DNA of 51,490 nucleotides. It comes from an uncultured Lachnospiraceae bacterium (lineage in GTDB: Bacteria; Bacillota; Clostridia; Lachnospirales; Lachnospiraceae). The notes beneath the pieces were generated by a model. It was not told where the DNA came from, searched no databases, and saw only the letters and a list, made by a program, of their open reading frames with translations. How positions within the stretch are numbered: the first letter of the stretch is position 1; every line of letters starts with the position of its first letter. Below, in pieces: positions 34,501 through 42,209 of this stretch. Both the position numbers and the translations under genes were made by a program. The stretch covers positions 1-51,490 of the forward strand of contig CAJUID010000024.1 of assembly GCA_910585905.1 (NCBI GenBank), given 5' to 3'.

Positions 34501-35163
34501 AAGCTGGTATTTCAGTTAAATGATAATTACGAGGTGTATCTTACTGATTTTGTGAAAGGGACAAATGCGCAATATGTGACAATCCCATTTAGCAAGTTTA
34601 TCAAGAAGGGTACAACTGATGAGTCAATCGATCCGAAGAATATAACGAATTTCAAAATCTGGTGTAACTCTGTACCAGAGAACTTTAAGGGACAGAAGGA
34701 TGACAGTGGAAATTATACAGTGAGTGGAGAGATTTTATTTGATGCAATTAAAGCTGTCAAAATCAGTGATGCAGATATGAATAAAGCAGACGGCAATGGG
34801 CTGATTATCAGTGACAAACCGCTTGATGGGCAGTCTGGGGATACACAGAATAATAACCAGAATACAATTAAAAAACCAAAGAAGGTAACACTGGTTAGTT
34901 TAAAGAAAAAATCTTCCAAAAAAGCGGTACTTAAATGGAAAAAAGCTACAGATGCTTCTGGATATCAAATTTACATAAAAACAGGGAAGAAAGGTAAATT
35001 TAAACTTGTTAAGACGATTAGCAAGAAAACAAAAGTGAGCTATACGGCGTCTAAGTTAAAGAAAAAGAAGACTTATTTCTTTAAGGTACGTGCATATAAG
35101 TCTGTTTCAGGCAAAAAGGTATATGGTGCTTATTCAAAAACAAAGAGCATTGTGTTGAAATAA
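31522..35163 (+). CDS. Secreted multidomain GH26 endo-beta-mannanase
   Basis: The key extracellular enzyme, 1213 residues. A signal peptide covers about 1-30 (CLATGIALAVTVSSVSAGG). Two beta-sandwich modules follow (about 45-190 and 195-370); the second looks CBM27-like. The GH26 barrel spans about 395-770, with acid/base Glu576 in LFRPFHENSGGWFWWG and nucleophile Glu686 in IPAIAETGIR. Then come an Ig-like module, a CBM23-like module (about 890-1085), a Gly/Asn/Gln linker and a very Lys-rich C-terminal Fn3 domain. No sortase motif or SLH repeat is seen; the basic Fn3 may hold it to the wall. I chose ATG 31522; GTG 31513 and TTG 31510 are in-frame alternatives. The ribosome site lies in stem C of the leader. 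Confidence 0.93.
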   Translation: MRKSIRLRCLATGIALAVTVSSVSAGGYGSSSYAVAATKEFSAKKAEANKTYEDVVTNEVAFKDAEDWENTLSASFMGDNEEIAAGSELSFVMTISEAAFNSMKAEDYIKIEAGFFQEENNWDTMVKLGWPQFKPADFTKNADGTYSAKVKMAFEQKADKFHSLLVRGVGTGFSGSVTIQGLTIARAEGEPVLTPQEPTVIGNFSEGINGWAAEAGYDYSHGKTDSAQKTEQTEVEYDKDSKSLKVKLDFSADLASGWSEAKVKGTFGAVNVKNYNLVSFTLTYPSSMETVRTKIFMNDKAGENTLLDGEGSFRTKTVKDLGNGWSSVTIRGSFTPKDVEVENIVIGIVGPYADLKEVRISDVKIGQLDASEDYVEITEKLDDQGDVADLSGMAASVKLVDADATDSTKVMAAYLAGLQKSDQVLFGHQNSTFRSVRDNGETSDIKDITGSEAGLFGIDTLALAGMETGKTTRQEALDASVAASKKAFDGGSLISLSCHMPNFTNSKITATGDAKYPYDFTKCDFGESKDLTPCADFILEGGEYNPQFNAYLDIIADYALELQKDDIPVLFRPFHENSGGWFWWGSSVSVESYHAMWRYMVNYLEDKGVHNFLYVYSPNGPISNEAEYLERYPGDAYVDVLGFDYYDDYADAAVYTGDNFFDALGKSCEVVASLAEKKNKIPAIAETGIRITGAGKDSLMVSGNPTKDQDWYNKVVNTASSHNIPYFLLWANFDSANFFVPYKYNDTLGQEMINDFIKSYNNEKSIFGNGTNFYVTGNSAAAGGAVSKAASVSLDGYSKEANGYLISPKNYAVIKEACDIKAYVKNASKVEFQVRAADNKEAITLPITNEGNIYTGTITAEVLGQLGKTSTGIVMLVADGKEFGTAKFINFNKDSDVLSKETFDNFEYYYGNDGLLQSKYGSHNSAAGCSSSMSLNSAEKAEGDYSGAFQYTLSFKGSEVWTGGLGRVFDADKTDFSEYNAVSMWVKPDGNGQKLVFQLNDNYEVYLTDFVKGTNAQYVTIPFSKFIKKGTTDESIDPKNITNFKIWCNSVPENFKGQKDDSGNYTVSGEILFDAIKAVKISDADMNKADGNGLIISDKPLDGQSGDTQNNNQNTIKKPKKVTLVSLKKKSSKKAVLKWKKATDASGYQIYIKTGKKGKFKLVKTISKKTKVSYTASKLKKKKTYFFKVRAYKSVSGKKVYGAYSKTKSIVLK

Positions 35164-35206
35164 GATGAATTAGACGCAGAGTGCGGCGCAGAAATGGGGA
35201 TGAAAT

Positions 35207-36160
35207 ATGAATAATCAGAGTAGATTCCCTATCCTTTTCTTAAACCCGGTTTTAAAGCAGATGGTGTGGGGTGGTTCCCGTCTCCATACCGATTTTGGCT
35301 ATGAGCCAGAAGCAGACAATTTAGGGGAGTGCTGGGGCATCGCGGCACACTCGAATGGGGACTCGGTACTAAAAAATCTGGAATTTTCAGGCATGACATT
35401 GTCAAAGCTTTGGAAGGAGAAGCCAGAGTTTTTCGGGAAATATGATACAGAGCAGTTTCCATTGCTAATTAAGATTATTGATGCAAAAAGCGACTTAAGC
35501 ATCCAAGTACATCCAGACGATGCATATGCGCAGAAAAATGAAAATGGAGCGCTTGGAAAAATGGAGTGCTGGTATATTATTGACTGTCCAGAGGATGCTG
35601 TACTTGTAGCAGGACATAATGCGGAGACAGCAGAGGAATTGAAGGAGATGGTTCATAATGGGAAATGGGATGAATTAATCCGAAAGATTCCAATCCAGAA
35701 GGGAGATTTTATTCAGATTGACCCTGGAACAGTCCATGCGATCACAGCGGGCTGCCTGATTTTGGAGACACAGCAGAATAGTGATATCACATACCGTCTG
35801 TATGATTATGGCAGGATGGTAGATGGTAAGCCGAGGGAGCTTCATATCAGGCAGAGTCTTGACGTAATTCAGGTTCCGGCTAAATCGGCAAAAGATTCTG
35901 TATTAAAGACGGGAGATTTGCCCAAAAATCAGTTGAATCAGTTGATTTCATGCCAGTATTATACGGTCTATAAATTAAATGTATCAGGGAAATGTTCCAT
36001 CTCGCACAATGAGAGTTTTTTGAACATGAGTGTGCTGGAGGGAAGTGGGATAGTAGATAGCATTTCCATAAAAAAGGGAGATCACTTTATTATACCGGCA
36101 GATTATGGTACTATTGAGTTGGAAGGTGAGCTTGAGATAATTGCTTCCGATGCAAAATAG
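35207..36160 (+). CDS. manA: Mannose-6-phosphate isomerase, type I
   Basis: Zinc enzyme interconverting mannose-6-phosphate and fructose-6-phosphate. Marks: WGGSRL near the N-terminus, zinc ligands in SIQVHPDDAYA and MECWYIID, and GTVHAITAGCLILETQQ with the last His ligand. 317 residues matches short Bacillus ManA proteins. It starts 43 bp after the mannanase gene and closes the route from mannose-1-phosphate into glycolysis, given a phosphohexomutase. A 185-bp gap with an imperfect stem (TTTTTGG-TATG-CCAAAAA, about 36168-36185) follows. Confidence 0.95.
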   Translation: MNNQSRFPILFLNPVLKQMVWGGSRLHTDFGYEPEADNLGECWGIAAHSNGDSVLKNLEFSGMTLSKLWKEKPEFFGKYDTEQFPLLIKIIDAKSDLSIQVHPDDAYAQKNENGALGKMECWYIIDCPEDAVLVAGHNAETAEELKEMVHNGKWDELIRKIPIQKGDFIQIDPGTVHAITAGCLILETQQNSDITYRLYDYGRMVDGKPRELHIRQSLDVIQVPAKSAKDSVLKTGDLPKNQLNQLISCQYYTVYKLNVSGKCSISHNESFLNMSVLEGSGIVDSISIKKGDHFIIPADYGTIELEGELEIIASDAK

Positions 36161-36345
36161 TTAGAGTGTTTTTGGTATGCCAAAAACGGAAAAAAGAAAA
36201 GGATAAGGACGCAAAAGTCAAAACTAATCAGTTAGATTATCAGTGTGCTGGTTGGTTTTGGCTATTTGCGCTTTTGTCAGCGTGTTAGCGCAGGCGATGC
36301 GTTTGGTGGCAGAAGATTACTCTGAAGATCAAAAAGGAGGAGATT

Positions 36346-37239
36346 ATGGCAGATTATAAAATTCAGAATGATGTGCTGGAGGTTTGCGTGAACAAAAAAG
36401 GGGCGGAACTTGTGAGTCTGGTTAGGCGAAAGGACGGGAAGCAGTATATGTGGTCGGGAGATGCTGCATATTGGAACCGTGTGTCTCCGGTCCTATTCCC
36501 TTTTGTGGGAAAATTAAATGGCCAAAGATATCAATTTGAGGGCACATGGTATGAGGGAATCGGGCAGCATGCCTTTGCAAGAGATATGGAATTTTCACTG
36601 ATAAGCCAGGAGGATGGGGAAATCTGGCTGCAGCTAGAGAGTTCTGAAAAAACGCTTCAAATGTATCCGTTTGATTTTGCGTTTGACATTGGTTATCGGA
36701 TTGTAAAAAATGAAGTGCAAGTGTTGTGGAAAGTACATAATCGTTCTGAAAAAGCAATGTATTTTTCAATTGGCGCGCATCCTGCTTTTTTGTGCCCAGA
36801 AGAAGGTGCGGCAGAATCATGTAAGGATAGCTATTTGTTAGACTTACACACAAAGGAAGATTCAGTGCAAAGTGGTGAACTGACCGAGGATGGTGTGCTT
36901 GGCACCGTTACGAAAACACTGCCTTTAAAAAATGGCTGTCTGGAGCTTACTGATAGCTTGTTTGATCAGGATGCGCTGATATTAAATGCAGGCGCCATCC
37001 AGCAAGTTTCTCTAAAAAATCCAGAGCAGAAAGAATATTTGTCCGTATCATTTGATACGCCTCTTTTGGGCATTTGGTCGCCGGCAAAAAAAGCAGCTCC
37101 GTTTGTTTGTATTGAGCCGTGGTATGGCAGGTGCGATCGAGAGGGATTTGCGGGGGATTTATCAGAACGTGAATACGGCAATAAATTGGAAGCAGGACAG
37201 ATATTTGAAAGAAGCTATACGATTAAAATTGCGGAATAA
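36346..37239 (+). CDS. Aldose 1-epimerase family protein, LacX-like
   Basis: Mutarotase-like galactose-mutarotase fold. Visible: NKKGAELVSLVRRKDGKQY, the WNRVSPVLFPFVGKL strand, QHAFARDMEF with the catalytic His, SIGAHPAF with the second His, and IEPWYGRCDREGF near the C-terminus. 297 residues, typical of the LacX subgroup rather than GalM. AAGGAGGAG precedes the ATG at 36346. It probably speeds anomer exchange of sugars released in the locus. The exact sugar is not known. A terminator follows at 37276. Confidence 0.88.
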   Translation: MADYKIQNDVLEVCVNKKGAELVSLVRRKDGKQYMWSGDAAYWNRVSPVLFPFVGKLNGQRYQFEGTWYEGIGQHAFARDMEFSLISQEDGEIWLQLESSEKTLQMYPFDFAFDIGYRIVKNEVQVLWKVHNRSEKAMYFSIGAHPAFLCPEEGAAESCKDSYLLDLHTKEDSVQSGELTEDGVLGTVTKTLPLKNGCLELTDSLFDQDALILNAGAIQQVSLKNPEQKEYLSVSFDTPLLGIWSPAKKAAPFVCIEPWYGRCDREGFAGDLSEREYGNKLEAGQIFERSYTIKIAE

Positions 37240-37275
37240 AAGGGGATAAAACACAGTCCTTCCGGGCATTCTACT

Positions 37276-37312
37276 AAAGAACTGTAAAAAGTTAAATGGT
37301 CAGTTCTTTTGC
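37276..37312 (+). terminator. Rho-independent terminator after the LacX-like gene
   Basis: AAAGAACTG (37276-37284) pairs with CAGTTCTTT (37301-37309), followed by T. It marks the probable end of the mannan operon before the lactate dehydrogenase gene. Confidence 0.75.
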
Positions 37313-37350
37313 AAATTTATGTAGAGATTATGATTTGGGAGGCAGTGCAT

Positions 37351-38310
37351 ATGGATACAAGTAAAGTAAATCTGCGCAAGGTTGCAGTGATTGGTTGTGG
37401 TTTTGTTGGATCTACGTCTGCGTTTGCCTTAATGCAGAGTGGGCTTTTTTCAGAGATGGTTCTGATTGATGCGAATCAGGATAAAGCAGAGGGAGAGGCG
37501 CTTGATATCGCACATGGTGTTCCGCTTGCCAGACCGATGAAAATATATGGCGGCGGTTATGATGATATTGTAGATGCCGCCATAATTATTGTTACGGCTG
37601 GAGCGAATCAGAAACCAGGTGAGACGAGACTTGACTTAGTAAAGAAAAATGTAGCTATTTTTAAGTCCATTATCCCGGAAATTGCAGAAAGGAATTGTCA
37701 GGGAATTCTTTTGGTTGTTTCAAATCCGGTAGATATCCTGACCTATACTGCGTTAAAGCTGAGCGGATTTTCAAAGGACCGTGTAATTGGCTCTGGTACC
37801 GTATTGGATACTTCGCGGTTAAAGCATCTTTTGGGGCACCATCTGGCAGTGGATAGCCGGAGTGTCCATGCATTTATTATCGGAGAGCATGGAGACAGTG
37901 AAATTGCAGCATTTAGCAGTGCAAATGTGTCTGGTATTCCAGTAAAAGAATTTTATGAGCTGCGTGGATTTTATCACAGCGACCAACAGACTACTGAGAT
38001 TGCGCAGAAGGTGAAAGATAGTGCGTATGAGATTATTGATAAAAAGCAGGCAACGTATTATGGCATAGCAATGGCTGTGAAACGTATCTGCGAGGTAATC
38101 CTGCGGGATGAGAAATCCATTTTGCCACTTTCTGTTATGATGGAGGGGGCTTATGGAATTAGGGATGTGGTACTTAGTATGCCCGTTGTCCTGGGAAAGG
38201 ATGGAGTGGAAACACAGGTCCCGATTGCGCTGGATCAGGAGGAGTTAAAGAAGCTTCAGGAATCTGCAGAATTGCTCAAAGAAGTCATTGCAGATGTAGA
38301 CTTTGAATAA
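37351..38310 (+). CDS. ldh: L-lactate dehydrogenase
   Basis: Reduces pyruvate to L-lactate with NADH. Marks: Rossmann motif VAVIGCGFVGS, ITVTAGANQKPGETRLDL-like loop with the active Arg, VVSNPVDILTY, GSGTVLDTSRLKHLL and catalytic His in IGEHGDSE. The GSGTVLDT and GEHGDSE forms favour lactate over malate dehydrogenase. I choose ATG 37351 with GGGAGG upstream (319 residues) over TTG 37309. It follows a terminator, so it may have its own promoter, although I cannot place one. Confidence 0.9.
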   Translation: MDTSKVNLRKVAVIGCGFVGSTSAFALMQSGLFSEMVLIDANQDKAEGEALDIAHGVPLARPMKIYGGGYDDIVDAAIIIVTAGANQKPGETRLDLVKKNVAIFKSIIPEIAERNCQGILLVVSNPVDILTYTALKLSGFSKDRVIGSGTVLDTSRLKHLLGHHLAVDSRSVHAFIIGEHGDSEIAAFSSANVSGIPVKEFYELRGFYHSDQQTTEIAQKVKDSAYEIIDKKQATYYGIAMAVKRICEVILRDEKSILPLSVMMEGAYGIRDVVLSMPVVLGKDGVETQVPIALDQEELKKLQESAELLKEVIADVDFE

Positions 38311-38352
38311 GATTACTTTTAATGACCATCACAGTATGTTACCATTTATGAT

Positions 38353-38437
38353 TATTCATCCCATCATTCAATAGCTTTACTGCCTGGGAAATGGCCACTG
38401 CTTAGGCAGCGCTTAATCTATTCGGATGGGATGAATA
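38353..38437. repeat. Long imperfect hairpin between convergent genes
   Basis: TATTCATCCCATC (38353-38365) pairs with GATGGGATGAATA (38425-38437), and the inner CTGCCT (38380-38385) pairs with AGGCAG (38404-38409). It lies between the ldh stop and the end of the FMN-binding gene, so it may terminate both, though no T run adjoins it. Confidence 0.55.
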
Positions 38438-38461
38438 GTTTATATGGTTCATGTTAAAATG

Positions 38462-38866
38462 CTATTGTCCACTTTTAAGGGCATTTTCAACCGCTTTCTT
38501 TATGACGGTACTTGAATTTGTTGCGCCTGATATTGTGTCTACATTAATTTTTTGTTTTTCTATGATTTTGTTCGTTATGGCTTCTGCGGCTTTTCCACGT
38601 TCATTTCTATGTTCCAATATATTGATATCTTTGATTTGTCCATTCTGCACCATAACTTCGACTTTAGCATATATAAAATTCACATCATATTCTCCAATAT
38701 AAACTCCATCAGATATGTCTGAAATATGTATTTCTTTAAAAGCGGTTTCTTTTACTGCTTGTTGATAATCCGCAACATCTTTGAGGTAAACGATTCCCGG
38801 AATCAAACCAATCAGGATAAGGAGGATGACTATAAACAAAACTATTTTCTTTTTGGATATTTTCAT
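38462..38866 (-). CDS. FMN-binding domain protein, membrane-anchored
   Basis: A 134-residue protein with one N-terminal membrane helix (VLFIVILLILIGLIPGIVYL) and an external FMN-binding domain. It ends with the flavinylation motif DTISGATNSS, in which a Thr accepts FMN from an ApbE enzyme in related RnfG/NqrC-type domains. I choose ATG 38866, which overlaps the upstream stop as ATGA and has GAGAGG in front; the GTG at 38875 is less likely. It is the last gene of a TetR-flavodoxin-FMN-binding operon. It probably carries electrons at the cell surface. No apbE gene is in the window. Confidence 0.85.
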   Translation of the reverse strand: MKISKKKIVLFIVILLILIGLIPGIVYLKDVADYQQAVKETAFKEIHISDISDGVYIGEYDVNFIYAKVEVMVQNGQIKDINILEHRNERGKAAEAITNKIIEKQKINVDTISGATNSSTVIKKAVENALKSGQ

Positions 38867-39432
38867 TTCATACACCTCTCAATCTTTTTGATTATTTGTT
38901 TAGGAACTTCTTTCTTATTTGCTGTACCCGCGCATACGATTTTGCCTATCGGTTTCATTCCCGCTGTCTTAAAAAACTCGTCCATACTACGGATCGCCCC
39001 TCTGCTTTGTCCGAATATCCAAGAAAAGGGAGACGGGGTATTACAGGACGTAAAAAGCATGTATGTTTTGTCCTGTAGGCGTGGCTTGGGAAAAGTATTT
39101 GTTTCCTCTATAGCCGTTCCTAACAATCGGTCAAATAGATTTTTAACAGGGGCAGGTACATTGGCCCAATAAACGGGGGCGGCAAGTAAAACCATTTGAC
39201 ATTTTTGAAAATAAGCTGCGATTTCCTGAATATCATCTTTTTGAATACAGATATTTGTGTTCATACAAGCCCTACAACCTTTACAGTATAAAAGATTTTT
39301 TTCGTATAGATTAATTTTTGTTACATGATAGCCGACTTTTTCGGCTCTGTGAATTGCACAATCAAGCATAGCAGAGGTTATTCCATTCACATGGGGACTT
39401 CCTAAAATAGCTAATAGAGATTTGTTAATCAT
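38863..39432 (-). CDS. Flavodoxin-family NAD(P)H-dependent oxidoreductase
   Basis: A 189-residue FMN reductase-like protein. It starts with the flavin-phosphate loop ILGSPHVNGITSAML, has a Cys cluster YCKGCRACMNTNIC (about 50-65) typical of the iron-sulfur flavoprotein-like/WrbA-related group, and APVYWANVPAPVKNLFDR for the isoalloxazine. I choose ATG 39432 because AGGAGG is 8 nt upstream; the ATG at 39438 is too close to that site. It overlaps the following FMN-binding gene by 4 bp. Partner and substrate are unknown. Confidence 0.88.
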   Translation of the reverse strand: MINKSLLAILGSPHVNGITSAMLDCAIHRAEKVGYHVTKINLYEKNLLYCKGCRACMNTNICIQKDDIQEIAAYFQKCQMVLLAAPVYWANVPAPVKNLFDRLLGTAIEETNTFPKPRLQDKTYMLFTSCNTPSPFSWIFGQSRGAIRSMDEFFKTAGMKPIGKIVCAGTANKKEVPKQIIKKIERCMK

Positions 39433-39434
39433 AA

Positions 39435-40073
39435 TCATTCCCTCCTATTTGAAATAGAACAATATAGCATATGAAAGCCATACTCTAAAAACTGAATTTT
39501 AGACAATCCCATTGTTTTTTTGATGTATTCTTCTTTATTAGAAGCCAACTGAATCAGCCCGGACAGCATACCCCAAAAATTAAAAATCGTTGGCATAATT
39601 TCCAGATTGCTGTGTAAATCTCCTTTATCCATACCGGATATTAAGAACTCCTTTATCTTTTCATTTATTTCTTCTCCTATTTGATAAGTTTCTTTTTCTT
39701 CGGGAAGATAATCATGGTTTTCAAAAGCAATATTGATATTATCCAACACCATCTTAAAGTAAAATGGAAACTCTTCTTGATATTGAATTAATCCACGGCA
39801 GATAAGATGATATCTTTCTTTTGTAGTTTCTTGTTGTTCCAGGGCAGAAGCTATATAGTTGTATAGCCTTTTCATACTATCCAGCACTAAGACGCTAACA
39901 ATTTCCTCTTTGTTCTCAAAATACACATATAAAGTCGCTTTGCTATATCCAGCTGCTTTTGCGATATCGTCCATAGATGTTGCAGCAATACCTTTTCCCA
40001 TGAATAATACTGACGCAGCAGAAGCAATTTTTTCCCGGTGTACACTTTTTGGCTCTTTTTTTCTCCGTCCCAT
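39435..40073 (-). CDS. TetR family transcriptional regulator
   Basis: The N-terminal helix-turn-helix is clear: MGKGIAATSMDDIAKAAGYS followed by KATLYVYFENKEEIV, the standard TetR pattern. The C-terminal ligand domain covers about 60-205. 212 residues. It is the first gene of the operon with the flavodoxin and FMN-binding genes and faces a palindrome at 40089-40109, so autoregulation is likely. The inducer is unknown; oxidants or quinone-like compounds would fit the neighbours but this is inference. Confidence 0.92.
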   Translation of the reverse strand: MGRRKKEPKSVHREKIASAASVLFMGKGIAATSMDDIAKAAGYSKATLYVYFENKEEIVSVLVLDSMKRLYNYIASALEQQETTKERYHLICRGLIQYQEEFPFYFKMVLDNINIAFENHDYLPEEKETYQIGEEINEKIKEFLISGMDKGDLHSNLEIMPTIFNFWGMLSGLIQLASNKEEYIKKTMGLSKIQFLEYGFHMLYCSISNRRE

Positions 40074-40088
40074 TGCTTGGCTCCTTTT

Positions 40089-40109
40089 AATTAAACTTAG
40101 AGTTTAATT
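40089..40109. promoter_or_regulatory. Palindromic operator, probably for the adjacent TetR
   Basis: AATTAAAC (40089-40096), a 5-bp centre TTAGA, and GTTTAATT (40102-40109) form a perfect 8-bp-arm palindrome 16 bp before the TetR start. Position and form are typical of TetR autoregulation. Confidence 0.65.
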
Positions 40110-40266
40110 ATAGTGGTTTTGGGGGGGATTGTCAACTATGACTTGGGAAAAAAGTGCAATAGAGGAGTTTATGCAAAATGAGGCCAATCTAAATTTCAAT
40201 TTCTCTTTATTGGGTTAGAAAGCTGTGATACAATAGATTATAGCAAAAAGAGAGTAGGGGGATAAC

Positions 40267-41052
40267 ATGCTTGGAATTTATTTTAGTGGGACGGGAAATT
40301 CGAGATATGCTCTGAATGTTTTTTTAAAACAGTACGGGAGTTCGGCAAGAGCTATTGCAATAGAAGATACGGATGCGATTGAGTATATAAAGAAAAGTAA
40401 AGAGATTGTATTTTGTTATCCAGTACAGTATAGCAATATTCCAAAAATATTAAAGGATTTTATTGATCAGAATTGGGAATTATGGAGTGGAAAGCAGATT
40501 TTTGTTATTGCGACAATGGGATTGTTTAGTGGAGATGGAGCTGGTATTTTGGCGCGCAGGTTACAGCGCTATGGGTCGGAGGTTATTGGCGGCTTGCATC
40601 TAAAGATGCCGGACAGCATTGCAGATGAAAAAGCATTAAAGCGTTCGTTAGAAAAAAACAAAGAACTTGTCCGGCAAGCGGAGCAAAAGATAGACCGGGC
40701 AGTCAGACTGATAAAAAATGGAAAAGCACCGCAGGAAGGTATTGGGGTGTTATATCATTTAGCGGGCTTATTTGGGCAACGTTTGTATTTCTATCATAAA
40801 ACGAAGCAATATTCCAGCAAACTAAAAATAGATCCGGGGAAGTGCATTAGTTGTACAAAATGTGTCAGGCTTTGTCCAATGAAAAATTTAAAAGTTGAAC
40901 GAGGACTGGCAATAGCAGGGATTCGTTGTACGATGTGCTATCGCTGTATTAACAATTGTCCCAAGCAGGCAATTACTTTGTTAGGAAAGCAAATTGTTGT
41001 ACAAGGGACAATAGAAAAGTATTTGCCGGAAAGTGAAGAAAATGAAATTTAA
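40267..41052 (+). CDS. EFR1 family flavodoxin-ferredoxin
   Basis: A 261-residue fusion. The N-terminal flavodoxin-like domain begins LGIYFSGTGNSRYAL (FMN phosphate loop) and has FCYPVQYSNIPKILKDF. The C-terminal part carries two 4Fe-4S motifs, CISCTKCVRLCP and CTMCYRCINNCP. EFR1-type proteins are common in gut clostridia; they are presumed electron carriers but partners are not known. The ATG follows AGAGTAGGGGGA. It converges with the bile salt hydrolase gene and overlaps its stop by 4 bp. No terminator separates them. Confidence 0.88.
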   Translation: MLGIYFSGTGNSRYALNVFLKQYGSSARAIAIEDTDAIEYIKKSKEIVFCYPVQYSNIPKILKDFIDQNWELWSGKQIFVIATMGLFSGDGAGILARRLQRYGSEVIGGLHLKMPDSIADEKALKRSLEKNKELVRQAEQKIDRAVRLIKNGKAPQEGIGVLYHLAGLFGQRLYFYHKTKQYSSKLKIDPGKCISCTKCVRLCPMKNLKVERGLAIAGIRCTMCYRCINNCPKQAITLLGKQIVVQGTIEKYLPESEENEI

Positions 41053-42023
41053 TTCTGCATTCTAATCTGTTCGCCTATTATGAGTGGGTAGTGTGACAGT
41101 TCTGTTCCGTCCAAGGGTTCTTTATACATATTAATACCTGTAATCTGGTGGTTATCATATGTGGTATAGTAATAGATTCCTTTTTCCGCATTGCAGCAGG
41201 AAGTATAAATTGTAATCTCATATTTTTCCTTTGCTGCCTCGCAGCATCCCCGCGTCTGAGAAACGGAGCCAAGTATATGAAAAAACTGGCTGACGCTTTC
41301 TTTCTCCGAATTTCCAGAAATAGAATTCATTTTAGTATAGGCAGCCCGGATGAAGCGGGATGGGGAGGACAAATCTCCAGGAAGTCCCAGTGTGCCCATG
41401 CCATGTCCGTATGTTTCCAATAGAAGCTTGTCAGAAAACTGGTTCTTAGGGTCTTTGGGAGAGAGGTGCATATAGTTATTTAACTGGAATAACTGCATAT
41501 CAAATGGTGGGTTGTTTGTTAAAATGCCAACAGGATTATCTATAATATGCAAACCGTCATTCATGGATTCTACAGTAATAGATTCTTTTTTATCAGCAAT
41601 CAGCCAGTGGAGATATGCTACAGGCAGTTCTGGATGAAAACGGGTTCCAGTAATGTTCGTTTTTTCCAATAATGTTTTTGCTTCTTGTACATTTGCACAT
41701 TGGCTTAGAATCCAGGAAATCAATTCATAAAATGTGATATTCATTTTATCAGGCTTGCTTGGGTGATAGACAGCATTTCCCACAAAATTTAAGCCTGCCA
41801 TTCCAAGTCCTTTTTCATTTACTGCGTCATAATAGAGAGGGTAATCCCCAGAGATATGTGCCATGCCTATAATGGCATAATGGTTCTCTATGCCTGCTGT
41901 ATTGCGGAACGGAAGGCAATAATTGCGCGGCGTTATGGTAATCTCTTCTCCATAAGAAAATTCATAATCAAGTGTCCTTCCAAAGTAAAAATCTTTTGTC
42001 AGATAAGTTGCAGCAGTACACAT
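41049..42023 (-). CDS. Bile salt hydrolase (choloylglycine hydrolase family)
   Basis: Ntn-hydrolase that releases glycine or taurine from conjugated bile acids. The N-terminal Cys2 nucleophile is exposed after Met removal. The expected partners are present: Arg16 and Asp19 in YFGRTLDYEFSYGEEITITP, Asn79 in GMAGLNF, Asn170/171 in LTNNPPFD, and Arg223 in SPSRFIRA. The conserved N-terminal segment with DYEFSYGEEI is close to characterised gut Firmicutes enzymes, favouring bile salt hydrolase over penicillin V acylase. 324 residues, cytoplasmic. AGGAGG precedes the ATG. It is a strong sign of life in the gut. Confidence 0.92.
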   Translation of the reverse strand: MCTAATYLTKDFYFGRTLDYEFSYGEEITITPRNYCLPFRNTAGIENHYAIIGMAHISGDYPLYYDAVNEKGLGMAGLNFVGNAVYHPSKPDKMNITFYELISWILSQCANVQEAKTLLEKTNITGTRFHPELPVAYLHWLIADKKESITVESMNDGLHIIDNPVGILTNNPPFDMQLFQLNNYMHLSPKDPKNQFSDKLLLETYGHGMGTLGLPGDLSSPSRFIRAAYTKMNSISGNSEKESVSQFFHILGSVSQTRGCCEAAKEKYEITIYTSCCNAEKGIYYYTTYDNHQITGINMYKEPLDGTELSHYPLIIGEQIRMQN

Positions 42024-42105
42024 GGTTTTTCCTCCTGGTTATTGCAATAAATCAATCTTAGCTTTCAATCATAATCTAGCTATCATGTTTTCCAGTTTTT
42101 ATGAT

Positions 42106-42200
42106 TTTATTCTCGCGTAAGCAACGAGCCAAACGCAATGCTTGCAAGGATTTGAAAGTTCCTTTGCACTTGGCGGCTGCGCATGGGTTGCTGAACATCC
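42106..42200. repeat. Diverged copy of the 4940-type intergenic repeat
   Basis: TTTATTCTCGCGTAAGCAAC and the following GAGCCAAACGC match the start of the 4940-5082 block, as does a later CACTTGGCGGCTGC piece. The GTCAAATACCCCG arms are missing. It fills the gap between the bile salt hydrolase start and the YfhO stop. Confidence 0.6.
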
Positions 42201-42209
42201 GGTGGCTGC

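Noticed and set aside
36161..36345. Riboswitch between manA and the LacX-like gene
   Set aside because: Only imperfect stems (CAAAAC and GTTTTG words around 36209-36273) are seen; no known riboswitch pattern and no terminator.
40138..40218. 26-codon frame upstream of the EFR1 gene
   Set aside because: It has an ATG and protein-like composition but no ribosome site, and it lies in the regulatory region beside the TetR operator.
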